Shown piece by piece: positions 40,202 to 48,555 of a stretch of 64,000 bases of DNA (position 1 is the first letter of the stretch; every line of letters begins with the position of its first letter). Below the pieces are notes generated by a model that saw only the letters and a list, made by a program, of their open reading frames with translations, did not search any database and had not been told where the DNA came from. Made by a program: the position numbers and the translations under genes. This DNA comes from Microvirga brassicacearum (GTDB lineage Bacteria; Pseudomonadota; Alphaproteobacteria; Rhizobiales; Beijerinckiaceae), in contig NZ_VCMV01000002.1 in assembly GCF_008757455.1 (NCBI RefSeq), positions 62,001-126,000 of the forward strand, in the 5' to 3' direction.

Positions 40202-40903
40202 ATGGACAGCATGACCGACGACAGGGTCGAGAACGCGATCTCCGAGGATCAAACGAGCCCGGATCGCGGCGAAGCCCTGCGCATCGCGGAGGCTCTCCTG
40301 TTCGCCTCGGCCGAGCCATTCACCGTCGAGGAACTTGCCGGCCGCCTGCCGGAAGGCACCGATGTGGGGGCGATTCTCGACGAGCTTTCGGCGCAATATG
40401 CGGGGCGGGGCGTCAACCTCGTGCGCGTTTCGGGACGCTGGGCGTTTCGCACCGCCAGCGACCTCTCATTCGTGTTGGCCCGCGATGTGGTCGAGCAGAA
40501 AAAGCTCTCTCGCGCCGCCATGGAGACGCTGGCGATCGTCGCCTATCACCAACCGGTGACCCGCGCCGAAATCGAGGAGATCCGCGGCGTCGCGACGTCG
40601 AAGGGCACGCTCGATCTGCTGCTCGAGACCGGCTGGGTGCGCCTGCGCGGCCGTAGGCGAGCACCGGGACGGCCGGTGACCTATGGCACTACGCCCGAAT
40701 TTCTCGATCATTTCGGCCTCGATGCCATCGACGACCTGCCGGGCCTCGAAGAGCTCAAAGGCTCGGGATTCATGGAAGGCCGCGTGCCGTCCGATCTCTC
40801 GGTGCCGATCCCGTCCGACGACAATACCCTGCGCGAGGACGAGGACCCGCTCGAGCAGGATGATCTCTTCGAACCCATGGAACTGGGGGACGGAGACGAA
40901 TGA
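40202..40903 (+). CDS. scpB: segregation and condensation protein B
   Basis: A 233-residue partner of ScpA with two winged-helix domains (about residues 25-95 and 105-175). Key stretches are ALLFASAEPFTVEELAGRL, METLAIVAYHQPVTRAEIEEIRGV and GRPVTYGTTPEFLDHFGL. The C-terminal 40 residues are acidic and probably disordered. It acts with SMC and ScpA in chromosome compaction. Its last codons overlap the following ABC ATPase gene (ATGA at 40900-40903). Confidence 0.94.
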   Translation: MDSMTDDRVENAISEDQTSPDRGEALRIAEALLFASAEPFTVEELAGRLPEGTDVGAILDELSAQYAGRGVNLVRVSGRWAFRTASDLSFVLARDVVEQKKLSRAAMETLAIVAYHQPVTRAEIEEIRGVATSKGTLDLLLETGWVRLRGRRRAPGRPVTYGTTPEFLDHFGLDAIDDLPGLEELKGSGFMEGRVPSDLSVPIPSDDNTLREDEDPLEQDDLFEPMELGDGDE

Positions 40904-42024
40904 ATTCGGCCGCCCCTGAGAGGGGGAAGGATCGGTTTCGCTTGCCGCGCTGGGGCCAGCGGGGCACGGCCGGCGCCTCGATTCCCGCCCAACTGACCTT
41001 CGAGCACATCGTCATGAGGTTTGGCGAGACCGATGTCCTCGATGACGTTTCGCTGACCATCGAGCCGGGCGAGGTTGTCTGTCTGCTCGGTCATTCAGGC
41101 TGCGGCAAAACCACTCTCCTGCGCATCGCCGCCGGGGTCGAAACGCCGAGTGCGGGCCGGGTGCTGATCGATGGCCAGCAGGCGAGCGGGCCGGGCGGGT
41201 TCGTCGAGCCGGAGCGGCGCGGCATCGGCCTGATGTTCCAGGATTACGCCCTGTTTCCGCATATGAGCGTGCAGCAGAATGTGATGTTCGGGCTCACCGG
41301 ATTATCCGCGAGCGAAGCCGCCGTCGCCGCCCGGCGCGCGCTCTCGCGGGTGGGGCTCGAGCGTTACGCGGACGAGTATCCGCACACGCTCTCGGGCGGC
41401 GAGCAGCAGCGTGTGGCGCTGGCGCGTTCCATCGCGCCGCGCCCGGGCGTCCTCTTGATGGACGAGCCGTTTTCAAATCTCGACAAGCGGATGCGGGACG
41501 CCGTTCGCGACGAAACTGTTGCAATCCTGCGGGAAACGGGCGCTACGACCATCGTTGTGACGCACGATCCCGAAGAGGCGATGCGCATCGCCGACCGGAT
41601 CGTGCTGATGCGAGCGGGCCGGATCATCCAGCAGGGTTCGTCCGAGGAACTTTATTCCTCGCCCGCCAACCTGTTCGCGGCGCGCTTCTTCTGCGATTTC
41701 AACGAGGTCCCGGGGGAAATCCGAAACGGCCGCGCCTCGTGCCCCGTCGGCGTGTTTGCGGCCCCCGGCCTTCCGGACGGACCGGCGGTCGTCTGCATTC
41801 GTCCGCAGGGCCTCAGACTGAAGGCGGCGGGGTTCTGCCTTCCGGGTCGTGTCGTGTCCCGCCGCTTCCTCGGGGAGGTCGATCTCGTATATATCGACGT
41901 CGAGGGCGTCGATCGTCCTCTACAGGGCCGCGTTCACGATTCGGCCGGCCTGAAGGAGGGTCAGGACGTGGGGATCGACATCGACCCGAAGGATGTCCTT
42001 GTTTTCGCCGCGACGGATCCCTAG
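40900..42024 (+). CDS. ABC transporter ATP-binding protein, FbpC/PotA-like, without linked permease
   Basis: A 374-residue importer-type ATPase. Walker A is GHSGCGKTT (64-72), then a Q-loop in MFQDYALFPHM, signature LSGGEQQR, Walker B VLLMDEPFSNLD and the switch His in VVTHDPEEAM. A TOBE-like regulatory domain follows (about residues 285-370). This layout fits ferric-iron, polyamine or thiosulfate importers. No permease or binding-protein gene is near; instead it sits between scpB and tatA and overlaps scpB by four bases. About 30 residues precede the ATPase core and look poorly conserved. Confidence 0.9.
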   Translation: MNSAAPERGKDRFRLPRWGQRGTAGASIPAQLTFEHIVMRFGETDVLDDVSLTIEPGEVVCLLGHSGCGKTTLLRIAAGVETPSAGRVLIDGQQASGPGGFVEPERRGIGLMFQDYALFPHMSVQQNVMFGLTGLSASEAAVAARRALSRVGLERYADEYPHTLSGGEQQRVALARSIAPRPGVLLMDEPFSNLDKRMRDAVRDETVAILRETGATTIVVTHDPEEAMRIADRIVLMRAGRIIQQGSSEELYSSPANLFAARFFCDFNEVPGEIRNGRASCPVGVFAAPGLPDGPAVVCIRPQGLRLKAAGFCLPGRVVSRRFLGEVDLVYIDVEGVDRPLQGRVHDSAGLKEGQDVGIDIDPKDVLVFAATDP

Positions 42025-42081
42025 GTTGGCCCAACGTTCGTAAAATTCAAACGCCGCGCCCGGGAGGCGCAGGAGGTTGTC

Positions 42082-42330
42082 ATGGGTGGTGCTAGCATCT
42101 GGCACTGGATCGTCGTCGGTCTGATCGTCGTCCTGCTTTTCGGACGCGGCAAGATCTCCGACATGATGGGTGATGTCGCGAAGGGCATCAAGGCGTTCAA
42201 GAAGGGCATGGCCGACGAGGACGCGCCGGAGAAAACTCCCGCCGCCAGCGAACCGGTCCGCACGATCGATCATCAAACGCCGTCCGCCGCGACCACGACC
42301 AACGCGACGTCGGACCACAAGGTCGGCTGA
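42082..42330 (+). CDS. tatA: twin-arginine translocase subunit TatA
   Basis: An 82-residue protein that oligomerises to form the Tat channel for folded proteins. It has a short N-terminal membrane helix (residues 7-21), the hinge [20 protein letters not shown] with the invariant Phe-Gly, then an amphipathic helix and a charged tail. A near-perfect AGGAGG lies seven to eight bases ahead of the ATG, the strongest ribosome site in the cluster, as expected because TatA is needed in excess over TatB and TatC. Confidence 0.95.
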   Translation: MGGASIWHWIVVGLIVVLLFGRGKISDMMGDVAKGIKAFKKGMADEDAPEKTPAASEPVRTIDHQTPSAATTTNATSDHKVG

Positions 42331-42380
42331 TCACCGGCGACTGACGTTCTTAAAACCAAAGGCAAGGTCGGGACCGCTTC

Positions 42381-42977
42381 ATGTTGGACATGAGCTGGGG
42401 TGAGGTGATGGTGATCGGCGCCGTTGCGTTGATTGTCATCGGCCCGAAGGATCTGCCGAAGGCATTGCGCACCGTTGGCAACATGACCTCGAAGATTCGT
42501 CGTATGGCGGCGGAGTTCCAGGGGCAGTTCAACGAGGCAATGCGCGAAGCTGAGCTGGACGACGTCAAGAAGCAGCTCCAGGGGATGAACGATTCCGTGT
42601 CGTCGATCCACAAGGGCAGCCTGAATCCGATTCAGACGATCCGCGACGAGCTGAAGGGCGCGATCGAGGCGCCGGCTGGCTCGCTGGACAAAACCGCCGC
42701 GGAGACGGCGACCGAGGCCGCGGCGCAGGGGCGTGGTGAGGCCCATCCGGTGGCGCCGATCGAGCAGCCGGTCTCCCTGCCTGATCCCTCTGTTCCTCCG
42801 GTCGTCGATCCGCTGGAATCCTTTGCCTCGACATTGACCCATGAGGCCGAGACCCACCGGGCCGAGGCGCTTTCCGACGAACTCGCAATCGAACCGCAAC
42901 ATCCCCCCGAGACCCGCCAAACGGCCGCGCCCGAGCCCGTGATGCCCTCAGTGAAACCGGACGCAAAAGCCGAATGA
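42381..42977 (+). CDS. tatB: twin-arginine translocase subunit TatB
   Basis: A 198-residue receptor-complex component. The N-terminal segment [21 protein letters not shown] is the TatB membrane helix with its conserved Glu8, followed by [13 protein letters not shown] and a long amphipathic helix. The C-terminal 110 residues are low-complexity, rich in Ala, Glu and Pro, as in other alphaproteobacterial TatB. Its stop overlaps the tatC start (ATGA at 42974-42977). Confidence 0.94.
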   Translation: MLDMSWGEVMVIGAVALIVIGPKDLPKALRTVGNMTSKIRRMAAEFQGQFNEAMREAELDDVKKQLQGMNDSVSSIHKGSLNPIQTIRDELKGAIEAPAGSLDKTAAETATEAAAQGRGEAHPVAPIEQPVSLPDPSVPPVVDPLESFASTLTHEAETHRAEALSDELAIEPQHPPETRQTAAPEPVMPSVKPDAKAE

Positions 42978-43780
42978 GCGACCCGATTGTTGAAGAGGAC
43001 GAGGTCGAAGCGTCACGCGCGCCCCTCATCCAGCACCTGACCGAGCTGCGCTCGCGCCTGATCAAGGCTCTGGTGGCGTTCGTGCTGATGTTCTTCGTGT
43101 GTTTCGCCGGCGCCAAGATCATCTACAACATCCTGGTCTGGCCCTACGTGGTCGCGGTCGGCTCGCCTGAAAAGGCCCATCTGGTCTATACGCACGGACT
43201 CGAATATCTCTTCACCCAGATCCAGGTTGCGGCCTTCGGAGCCGGTTTCCTCGCCTTCCCGGTGATTGCCGGCCAGATCTACAAATTCGTGGCGCCCGGC
43301 CTCTACAAGAACGAGCGCCGCGCCTTCCTGCCTTATCTGGTCGCCACGCCCGTGCTCTTCGCGGTGGGCGCATCGGTGGTCTATTTCATCGCCATGCCGC
43401 TTCTGATGCGGTTTTCCGTCGGCATGCAGCAGCTTGCGACCGAGTCCAGCCCGGCGATCGAGTTCCTGCCGAAGGTCAGCGAGTACCTGTCGCTCATCAT
43501 GACCCTGATCTTTGCGTTCGGCGTCTGCTTTCAGCTGCCGGTGGTTTTGACCCTGCTGGCACGGGCCGGCATCATCGATTCGCAATTCCTCAAGGAAAAG
43601 CGCCGCTATGCGGTCGTGGTGGTGTTCATTCTGGCCGCCGTCCTGACCCCGCCGGACGTCATCAGCCAGTTCGCGCTTGCGGTGCCAACGTTGCTTCTTT
43701 ACGAGGCATCCATCATCTCCGTCCGCATGGTCGAGAGGAAGCGTGCGGAAGCCGAGGCCGCGCGCGCGGCAGCCGGATAG
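42974..43780 (+). CDS. tatC: twin-arginine translocase subunit TatC
   Basis: A 268-residue six-helix membrane protein that recognises the twin-arginine signal. The N-terminal cytoplasmic [16 protein letters not shown] with the invariant Glu and Arg-Ser-Arg is present, as is the loop [18 protein letters not shown] with its Glu. The C-terminal segment ends in a basic cytoplasmic tail. Last gene of the tatABC run; serS begins 104 bases downstream. Confidence 0.96.
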   Translation: MSDPIVEEDEVEASRAPLIQHLTELRSRLIKALVAFVLMFFVCFAGAKIIYNILVWPYVVAVGSPEKAHLVYTHGLEYLFTQIQVAAFGAGFLAFPVIAGQIYKFVAPGLYKNERRAFLPYLVATPVLFAVGASVVYFIAMPLLMRFSVGMQQLATESSPAIEFLPKVSEYLSLIMTLIFAFGVCFQLPVVLTLLARAGIIDSQFLKEKRRYAVVVVFILAAVLTPPDVISQFALAVPTLLLYEASIISVRMVERKRAEAEAARAAAG

Positions 43781-43884
43781 GCCTCAACCCCCTTTTCCGT
43801 CGGCCGCCAACCTTGGCATTCTTTAAGCGAGGTGGTCATGTTGTCGGCGACAGGACCGCGTCTTTGTGAGCACGGTTCCGTCCC

Positions 43885-45318
43885 ATGCATGACATCCGTT
43901 TCATCCGCGACAATCCGCAAAGGTTCGACCAGGGCCTCGGCAAACGGGGATTGGAGCCGCTGTCCGCGCAGCTGATCGCCCTCGACGATCGCCGCAAGCG
44001 TGCGATTTCCAGCCTGCAGGCCGCCACCGAGAGCCGCAACGCCCTCTCGAAGGAGATCGGCCAGGCCAAGGCGAAGAAGGACGAGGCGCGCGCGCAGGAA
44101 CTGATGGCGCAGGTCTCGGCGCTCAAAGAGAGCATTCCGCAGCTCGAGCAGGAAGAGCACGCGGCCGAGAAGGAACTTCACGACGCGCTCGCAGCCATCC
44201 CCAACCTGCCGAAGGACGACGTGCCTCTGGGCGCGGACGAACACGGCAACGTGGAGCGCCATCGGTTCGGCAACCCGAGGAACCTCGCAGCCGCCAAGCA
44301 GCATTTCGAGATCGGCGAGGATCTTCGCATGATGGATTTCGAGACGGCGGCGAAAATGTCCGGCTCGCGTTTCGTCGTGCTGAAGAAAGGGCTGGCGCGG
44401 CTGGAACGCGCGCTCGGCCAGTTCATGATCGACCTGCACACCAACGAGCATGGCTATACGGAGATCAGCCCGCCGTTGCTGGTGCGCGACGACGCCATGT
44501 TCGGTACGGCGCAATTGCCGAAATTTGCCGACGATCAATTTGCTGCAAGTAAACAGATCTCCGAAGCTGAGCGCATGATTGCTGCGACGCGAGTCGCTCG
44601 AAGCAACTTTCTGGAGATGTTGCAAAGCTCAGATAAAGTTGATGCCAAAGAAGCGCTGGAACGTACGAACGTTCTCGAATTGCTTACCGGAATTCCTGAG
44701 TTTGAAAAACTTTGGCTCATCCCTACGGCCGAAGTCCCGCTCACCAATCTCGTGCGCGAGTCGATCCTCACCGACGAAGAACTTCCCCTGCGCTTTACCG
44801 CGCTCACGCCCTCCTTTCGCGCCGAGGCTGGCTCTGCCGGACGCGATACGCGCGGCATGATCCGGCAGCATCAATTCACCAAATGCGAGCTTGTCTCGAT
44901 CACCACGCCCGAAACGTCGGCGGCCGAGCATGAACGGATGCTGGAAAGCGCCGAGAACGTGCTGAAGAAGCTTGACCTGCCGTTCCGCACCATGACGCTC
45001 TGCACGGGCGATATGGGCTTTGCCTCCATCAAGACCTACGACATCGAAGTCTGGTTGCCGGGGCAGGGGATGTATCGTGAGATTTCGAGCTGCTCGGTGT
45101 GCGGAGATTTTCAGGCACGGCGCATGAACGCGCGCTATCGGGCGGCGGGCGACAAGAGCCCGCGTTTCGTCCACACGCTCAACGGCTCGGGCCTTGCGGT
45201 CGGACGCACGCTGGTGGCGGTCCTCGAAAATTACCAGAACGAGGATGGCAGCGTCACAATCCCTTCCGCGTTGCAGTCTTACATGGGCGGCATCACCCGC
45301 ATCGAACGACAGGATTGA
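43885..45318 (+). CDS. serS: seryl-tRNA synthetase with an extra internal segment
   Basis: A 477-residue class II synthetase; most bacterial SerRS have about 425-430 residues. The N-terminal tRNA-binding coiled coil (about residues 30-100), motif 2 [21 protein letters not shown] and motif 3 [14 protein letters not shown] are all normal, as is the serine-binding IPTAEVPL. The excess comes from one block, residues 220-275, inserted just before that serine-binding strand and encoded by distinctly A+T-rich DNA (see the separate entry). The frame is intact and serS is essential, so the variant must work. Confidence 0.95.
   Translation: MHDIRFIRDNPQRFDQGLGKRGLEPLSAQLIALDDRRKRAISSLQAATESRNALSKEIGQAKAKKDEARAQELMAQVSALKESIPQLEQEEHAAEKELHDALAAIPNLPKDDVPLGADEHGNVERHRFGNPRNLAAAKQHFEIGEDLRMMDFETAAKMSGSRFVVLKKGLARLERALGQFMIDLHTNEHGYTEISPPLLVRDDAMFGTAQLPKFADDQFAASKQISEAERMIAATRVARSNFLEMLQSSDKVDAKEALERTNVLELLTGIPEFEKLWLIPTAEVPLTNLVRESILTDEELPLRFTALTPSFRAEAGSAGRDTRGMIRQHQFTKCELVSITTPETSAAEHERMLESAENVLKKLDLPFRTMTLCTGDMGFASIKTYDIEVWLPGQGMYREISSCSVCGDFQARRMNARYRAAGDKSPRFVHTLNGSGLAVGRTLVAVLENYQNEDGSVTIPSALQSYMGGITRIERQD
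44542..44709 (+). other. A+T-rich in-frame insertion within serS
   Basis: These 168 bases encode residues 220-275, between LPKFADDQF and [11 protein letters not shown], where most bacterial enzymes have only five to eight residues. Over 44521-44720 the G+C is about 46% by hand count, against about 65% for a 60-base stretch (44341-44400) upstream. The peptide is charged and predicted helical, with two Glu/Ala-rich stretches. Short inverted repeats (CTGAGC/GCTCAG, GCAAC/GTTGC, GCGAC/GTCGC) occur inside but are of a size expected by chance. Confidence 0.7.
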
Positions 45319-45319
45319 C

Positions 45320-46081
45320 ATGCGCATTCTCTGCACCAACGACGATGGCATTCACGCTCCTGGCCTGGAAACGCTGGAGGCCATTGCCCGCGCCTTGTCC
45401 GACGACGTCTGGGTGGTCGCTCCCGAGACCGACCAGAGCGGCGTGTCGCACTCGCTCTCGCTCAACGATCCCCTCCGCCTGCGCGAAATCTCGGACCGGC
45501 ATTTCGCCGTGAAGGGCACGCCGACCGATTGCGTCATCATGGGCGTGCGCCACCTGATGCGCGAGACGAAGCCCGACCTGATCCTCTCCGGGGTCAATCG
45601 CGGCCAGAATGTCGCCGAGGATGTGAGCTATTCGGGCACGGTCGCGGGCGCCATCGAGGGCACGCTCCTCGGTGTCCCGTCGATCGCCCTGTCGCAAGCC
45701 TACAGCGCCAGCAGCCGCAAGGATCTCAAGTGGCAATGCGCCGAGCATCACGGTCCCAAGGTGGTGCGCAAGATCCTGGAGGCCGGGATCGACAAGGGCA
45801 TTCTGGTCAACGTCAACTTTCCCGATTGCGAGCCCGATGACGTGGAAGGCTCCGCCGTCGTCAATCAGGGGGTGCGCACGCAGGAGCTCCTCAAGCTCGA
45901 CGAGCGGGCGGACGGGCGCGGCAATCCCTATTACTGGATCGGTTTCGAGCGGCGTCCCTTCACGCCCGGCAACGGCACGGATCTGTGGGCCATCGCCAAC
46001 CGCCGCATCGCCATCACGCCCCTGCGCCTCGATATGACGGATGAGCCAACGCTGACGCGTTACGCGCAATTGTTCGATTGA
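45320..46081 (+). CDS. surE: 5'/3'-nucleotidase SurE
   Basis: A 253-residue metal-dependent phosphatase acting on nucleoside monophosphates and short polyphosphates. The N-terminal MRILCTNDDGIHAPGL holds the metal ligands Asp8-Asp9; the Ser in DQSGVSHSLS and the Asn in LSGVNRGQN complete the site. The ATG at 45320 starts one base after the serS stop. It begins the surE-pcm-nlpD series found in many proteobacteria, here without rpoS. Confidence 0.96.
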   Translation: MRILCTNDDGIHAPGLETLEAIARALSDDVWVVAPETDQSGVSHSLSLNDPLRLREISDRHFAVKGTPTDCVIMGVRHLMRETKPDLILSGVNRGQNVAEDVSYSGTVAGAIEGTLLGVPSIALSQAYSASSRKDLKWQCAEHHGPKVVRKILEAGIDKGILVNVNFPDCEPDDVEGSAVVNQGVRTQELLKLDERADGRGNPYYWIGFERRPFTPGNGTDLWAIANRRIAITPLRLDMTDEPTLTRYAQLFD

Positions 46082-46088
46082 GCGAGGC

Positions 46089-46227
46089 GTCATTCCGGGG
46101 CCGCGCAGCGGAACCCGGAACGTATAAGCGCTAACGATGCAGATGGAGGCGCGAGGGGGCATTACGATCCTCCCGGCGTCAGCGCGTCTGGGTTCCGGGC
46201 TCGCGCCAAGGCGCGCCCCGGAATGAC
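46089..46227. repeat. paired REP-like palindromes between surE and pcm
   Basis: Two palindromic units lie head to head. Each contains TTCCGGG...CCCGGAA arms, and the outer ends are a perfect 12-base inverted repeat: GTCATTCCGGGG at 46089-46100 and CCCCGGAATGAC at 46216-46227. The layout resembles the BIME arrangement of REP sequences. This type of CATTCCGGG element is frequent between genes of Hyphomicrobiales. It could limit read-through or protect surE mRNA. Confidence 0.75.
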
Positions 46228-46281
46228 GGGTGGGGCGCTAGGCAGGACCTAAAGAAGGTTGCACTTGCCGATTGCCTCAGG

Positions 46282-47016
46282 ATGGACGAAAAACCAATCA
46301 TCATGACGGCTAAAATTCCGCGAGCGAACCAGATGAATTTCCCGTTCGACGCGGATGACCCTGCCCATGACGATGCTGAGGACGAGGCGGTGGGCGTCGC
46401 CTCGTTCATCCTCTCCTTACGCGCACGCGGCATTCGGGATATCGCGCTGTTGCGCGCGATGGAGCTGGTGCCGCGGGAGGTTTTCGCGCCGCGCCGCTTC
46501 ACCGATCTGTCGCGCACCGACGTGGCGCTGCCGCTGCCCTGCGGCCAGACGATGACGGCGCCTCGAACGGTTGCCACGATGCTGCTGGCCCTCGGCATCC
46601 AGCCGGGGCAACGTGTGCTCGAGATCGGCACCGGAAGCGGCTACGTCACCGCCTTGCTGGCAAGGCTCGGCGCCGAGGTGGTGTCGGTGGAGCGCTTCAA
46701 TACCCTTGCGGAAAGCGCCCTGCAGCACCTGAAGATCGTCGAGGTCGCCAATGCGCGCATCGAGACCGGGGACGGATTGGCGACCCGACCGCGCGAGCGT
46801 TTCGACCGTATTCTCCTGAACGGAGCCTTCGCCGACGTACCGGCCTCGCTCCTGTCGCTGCTGGGTCCCGGCGGTCGGGTCGTCGGGGCGCTGACCGGTG
46901 AAGGCCTGCCACGGCTCGTGAAAGTCGATCGGCTGGAGGATGGCGAATTCCGTCAGGAATTCGGCGCCAACCTGCGGCTGTCCTCGCTGCTGCCGGGCGC
47001 CGCGACGACCCTGTAA
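46282..47016 (+). CDS. pcm: protein-L-isoaspartate O-methyltransferase
   Basis: Repairs isoaspartyl residues in aged proteins using S-adenosylmethionine. The 244-residue protein has the AdoMet motif VLEIGTGSGYVTALLARLG and the substrate-site segment PLPCGQTMTAPRTVA. An N-terminal extension of about 40 residues precedes the usual start; ATGs at 46303 and 46333 are alternatives. The post-I motif contains VSVERF. It is flanked by surE and nlpD, the conserved stationary-phase survival cluster. Confidence 0.93.
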   Translation: MDEKPIIMTAKIPRANQMNFPFDADDPAHDDAEDEAVGVASFILSLRARGIRDIALLRAMELVPREVFAPRRFTDLSRTDVALPLPCGQTMTAPRTVATMLLALGIQPGQRVLEIGTGSGYVTALLARLGAEVVSVERFNTLAESALQHLKIVEVANARIETGDGLATRPRERFDRILLNGAFADVPASLLSLLGPGGRVVGALTGEGLPRLVKVDRLEDGEFRQEFGANLRLSSLLPGAATTL

Positions 47017-47166
47017 CGAACGCTGGCGGTAGCCATCATGCTCCGGCTTTGTCGCGCGCCGAAAAAATCCGCGTAACGTTACGACAAAGTTTTGTGCAGC
47101 AACGGTTGCTTAACCTGAATCTGTTTTTAATCACATCATCGAGTTGCGTTGTGGTTGGGGTGGATT

Positions 47167-48309
47167 ATGCGTCAGCGTGTGGGTTCGGGGCATTGGGTCG
47201 CGGTATCGCGGATCGCTCTGGTGAGCTTGATCGGAAGTGCGGCTGCAGCCTGTAGTTCTGATACCATGCGGTTTGCGGACACGCCGTTTTCCAATCCTTT
47301 CGCGAGCAGCGGAAGAATGGAAGCGAGCAGCGTGCAAGCGAGCCAGCCCGCGCAGCCTCCGATGCAGCCGATGCAGACCGCCTCGGTGCAGTCTCAGGCA
47401 TTGCCGCCGATCCAGTCGCCATCCCGCGCCAATGGCGGGACGCAGATCACGGTGACGAGCAACGACAGCCTCACGATGATTTCCCAGCGCTACGGCGTTC
47501 CGGCGAGCGCCATCCTGGCCGCGAACGGCATGCAGAACGCCAATCAGATTTCCCCCGGCACCCGCCTGACGATTCCGGCGCAGGGCGGGACGGCCCCGAT
47601 GCAGATCGCCGCCGCTCCGGCGCGCACGGCGCCTGCCCCTGCAGCTCCCGCCGCACAGCCGAAATTCCGCCTCGTCGACGCGTCCAAGAACAAGGCGCCG
47701 GTCGAGGTCGCAGAGGCTCCCAAGCGCACCCGTCCGGGCATGGCGACGACGGAGCCGGTCAAGACCGCCGCCGCATCGAGCGAGCCGCTGGTTTCCGCGC
47801 CGACGCCGGTCGTGCCGCAGAAGGTCGCGGCTCTTCCCGAGGCCCAGCCGGTCAAGGCTGCGCCTGCGGCACCCCCGGCCACCGCCAAGGCTCCGGTTGC
47901 CGATCCGGACCAGACCGCGAGCGTGTCGAACGATAATGCGGCGGGTGATTTCCGCTGGCCGGCCCGCGGCCGCGTCATCGCCGGTTTCGGCGCCAATGGC
48001 GGCAATGAAGGCATCAATATCGCGGTGCCCGAAGGGACCCCTGTGAAGGCCACCGAGGCCGGAACGGTCACCTATGCGGGCAGCGAGGTGAAAGGATACG
48101 GCAATCTGGTGCTGATCCGTCACGAGAACGGTTTCGTTTCGGCCTACGCCCATAACGGTTCGCTCAGCGTGAAGCGCGGTGAGGCGGTGAAGCGCGGCCA
48201 GGTCATCGCGACCTCGGGCCAGACCGGCAACGTGACCTCGCCGCAACTCCACTTCGAGATCCGAAAAGGGGCGACCCCGGTCGACCCGATGAAACATCTC
48301 GGCGGCTGA
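47167..48309 (+). CDS. nlpD: NlpD-like LysM/M23 protein with degenerate peptidase site
   Basis: A 380-residue envelope protein: signal sequence (residues 10-28) with Cys29 as a possible but atypical lipidation site, one LysM domain (about 92-137), an Ala/Pro-rich linker and a C-terminal M23 fold (about 270-378). Three of the four M23 active-site positions are changed: the HxxxD motif reads Asn280 and Asn284, and the first His of HxH is Gln360. As in E. coli NlpD, it should activate an amidase rather than cut wall itself. The ATG at 47167 follows a GGGGTGG site. Confidence 0.9.
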   Translation: MRQRVGSGHWVAVSRIALVSLIGSAAAACSSDTMRFADTPFSNPFASSGRMEASSVQASQPAQPPMQPMQTASVQSQALPPIQSPSRANGGTQITVTSNDSLTMISQRYGVPASAILAANGMQNANQISPGTRLTIPAQGGTAPMQIAAAPARTAPAPAAPAAQPKFRLVDASKNKAPVEVAEAPKRTRPGMATTEPVKTAAASSEPLVSAPTPVVPQKVAALPEAQPVKAAPAAPPATAKAPVADPDQTASVSNDNAAGDFRWPARGRVIAGFGANGGNEGINIAVPEGTPVKATEAGTVTYAGSEVKGYGNLVLIRHENGFVSAYAHNGSLSVKRGEAVKRGQVIATSGQTGNVTSPQLHFEIRKGATPVDPMKHLGG

Positions 48310-48362
48310 ACGCGCATCATTTGGTTTTACCGATCCGCCTCCAACGGGGCAGATCGCACGAG

Positions 48363-48393
48363 GGGACGGCGGGCTCAGCCGCCGTCCCTTTTT
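48363..48393 (+). terminator. Rho-independent terminator of nlpD
   Basis: A perfect ten-base-pair stem GGGACGGCGG/CCGCCGTCCC with a six-base loop, followed by five T residues, 53 bases after the nlpD stop. It closes the long plus-strand run. Confidence 0.9.
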
Positions 48394-48424
48394 CGTATTG
48401 GACACCTCCACATTCGCAAACCTG

Positions 48425-48514
48425 CCGTCATGGCCGGGCTTGACCCGGCCACCCACGACTTCGCGACGATGGCAAACAAGGCGTGGGTGCCCGGGTCAAG
48501 CCCGGGCATGACGG
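48425..48514. repeat. intergenic inverted-repeat element (GACCCGGCCA type)
   Basis: Left half CCGTCATGGCCGGGCTTGAC and right half GTCAAGCCCGGGCATGACGG are near-perfect inverted copies about 50 bases apart, each also containing a CCCGG/CCGGG palindrome. CCACG/CGTGG pairs extend the arms inward. This element type recurs between genes of many alphaproteobacteria. It differs in sequence from the repeats at 46089, 53895 and 60411. It sits between the nlpD terminator and the end of the facing DUF815 gene. Confidence 0.75.
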
Positions 48515-48555
48515 TGGAGTTGTAGATCCGGCGGGGGCAAAGGATTGTTGGCGGG

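Noticed and set aside
44561..44632. Inverted repeats inside the serS insertion taken as proof of a mobile palindromic element
   Set aside because: The arms are only five or six bases, which is expected by chance in 170 bases, and no target-site duplication is visible.
47072..47083. 12-base palindrome CGTAACGTTACG before nlpD
   Set aside because: Perfect but short, and no second copy or known regulator site could be linked to it; left as a curiosity.
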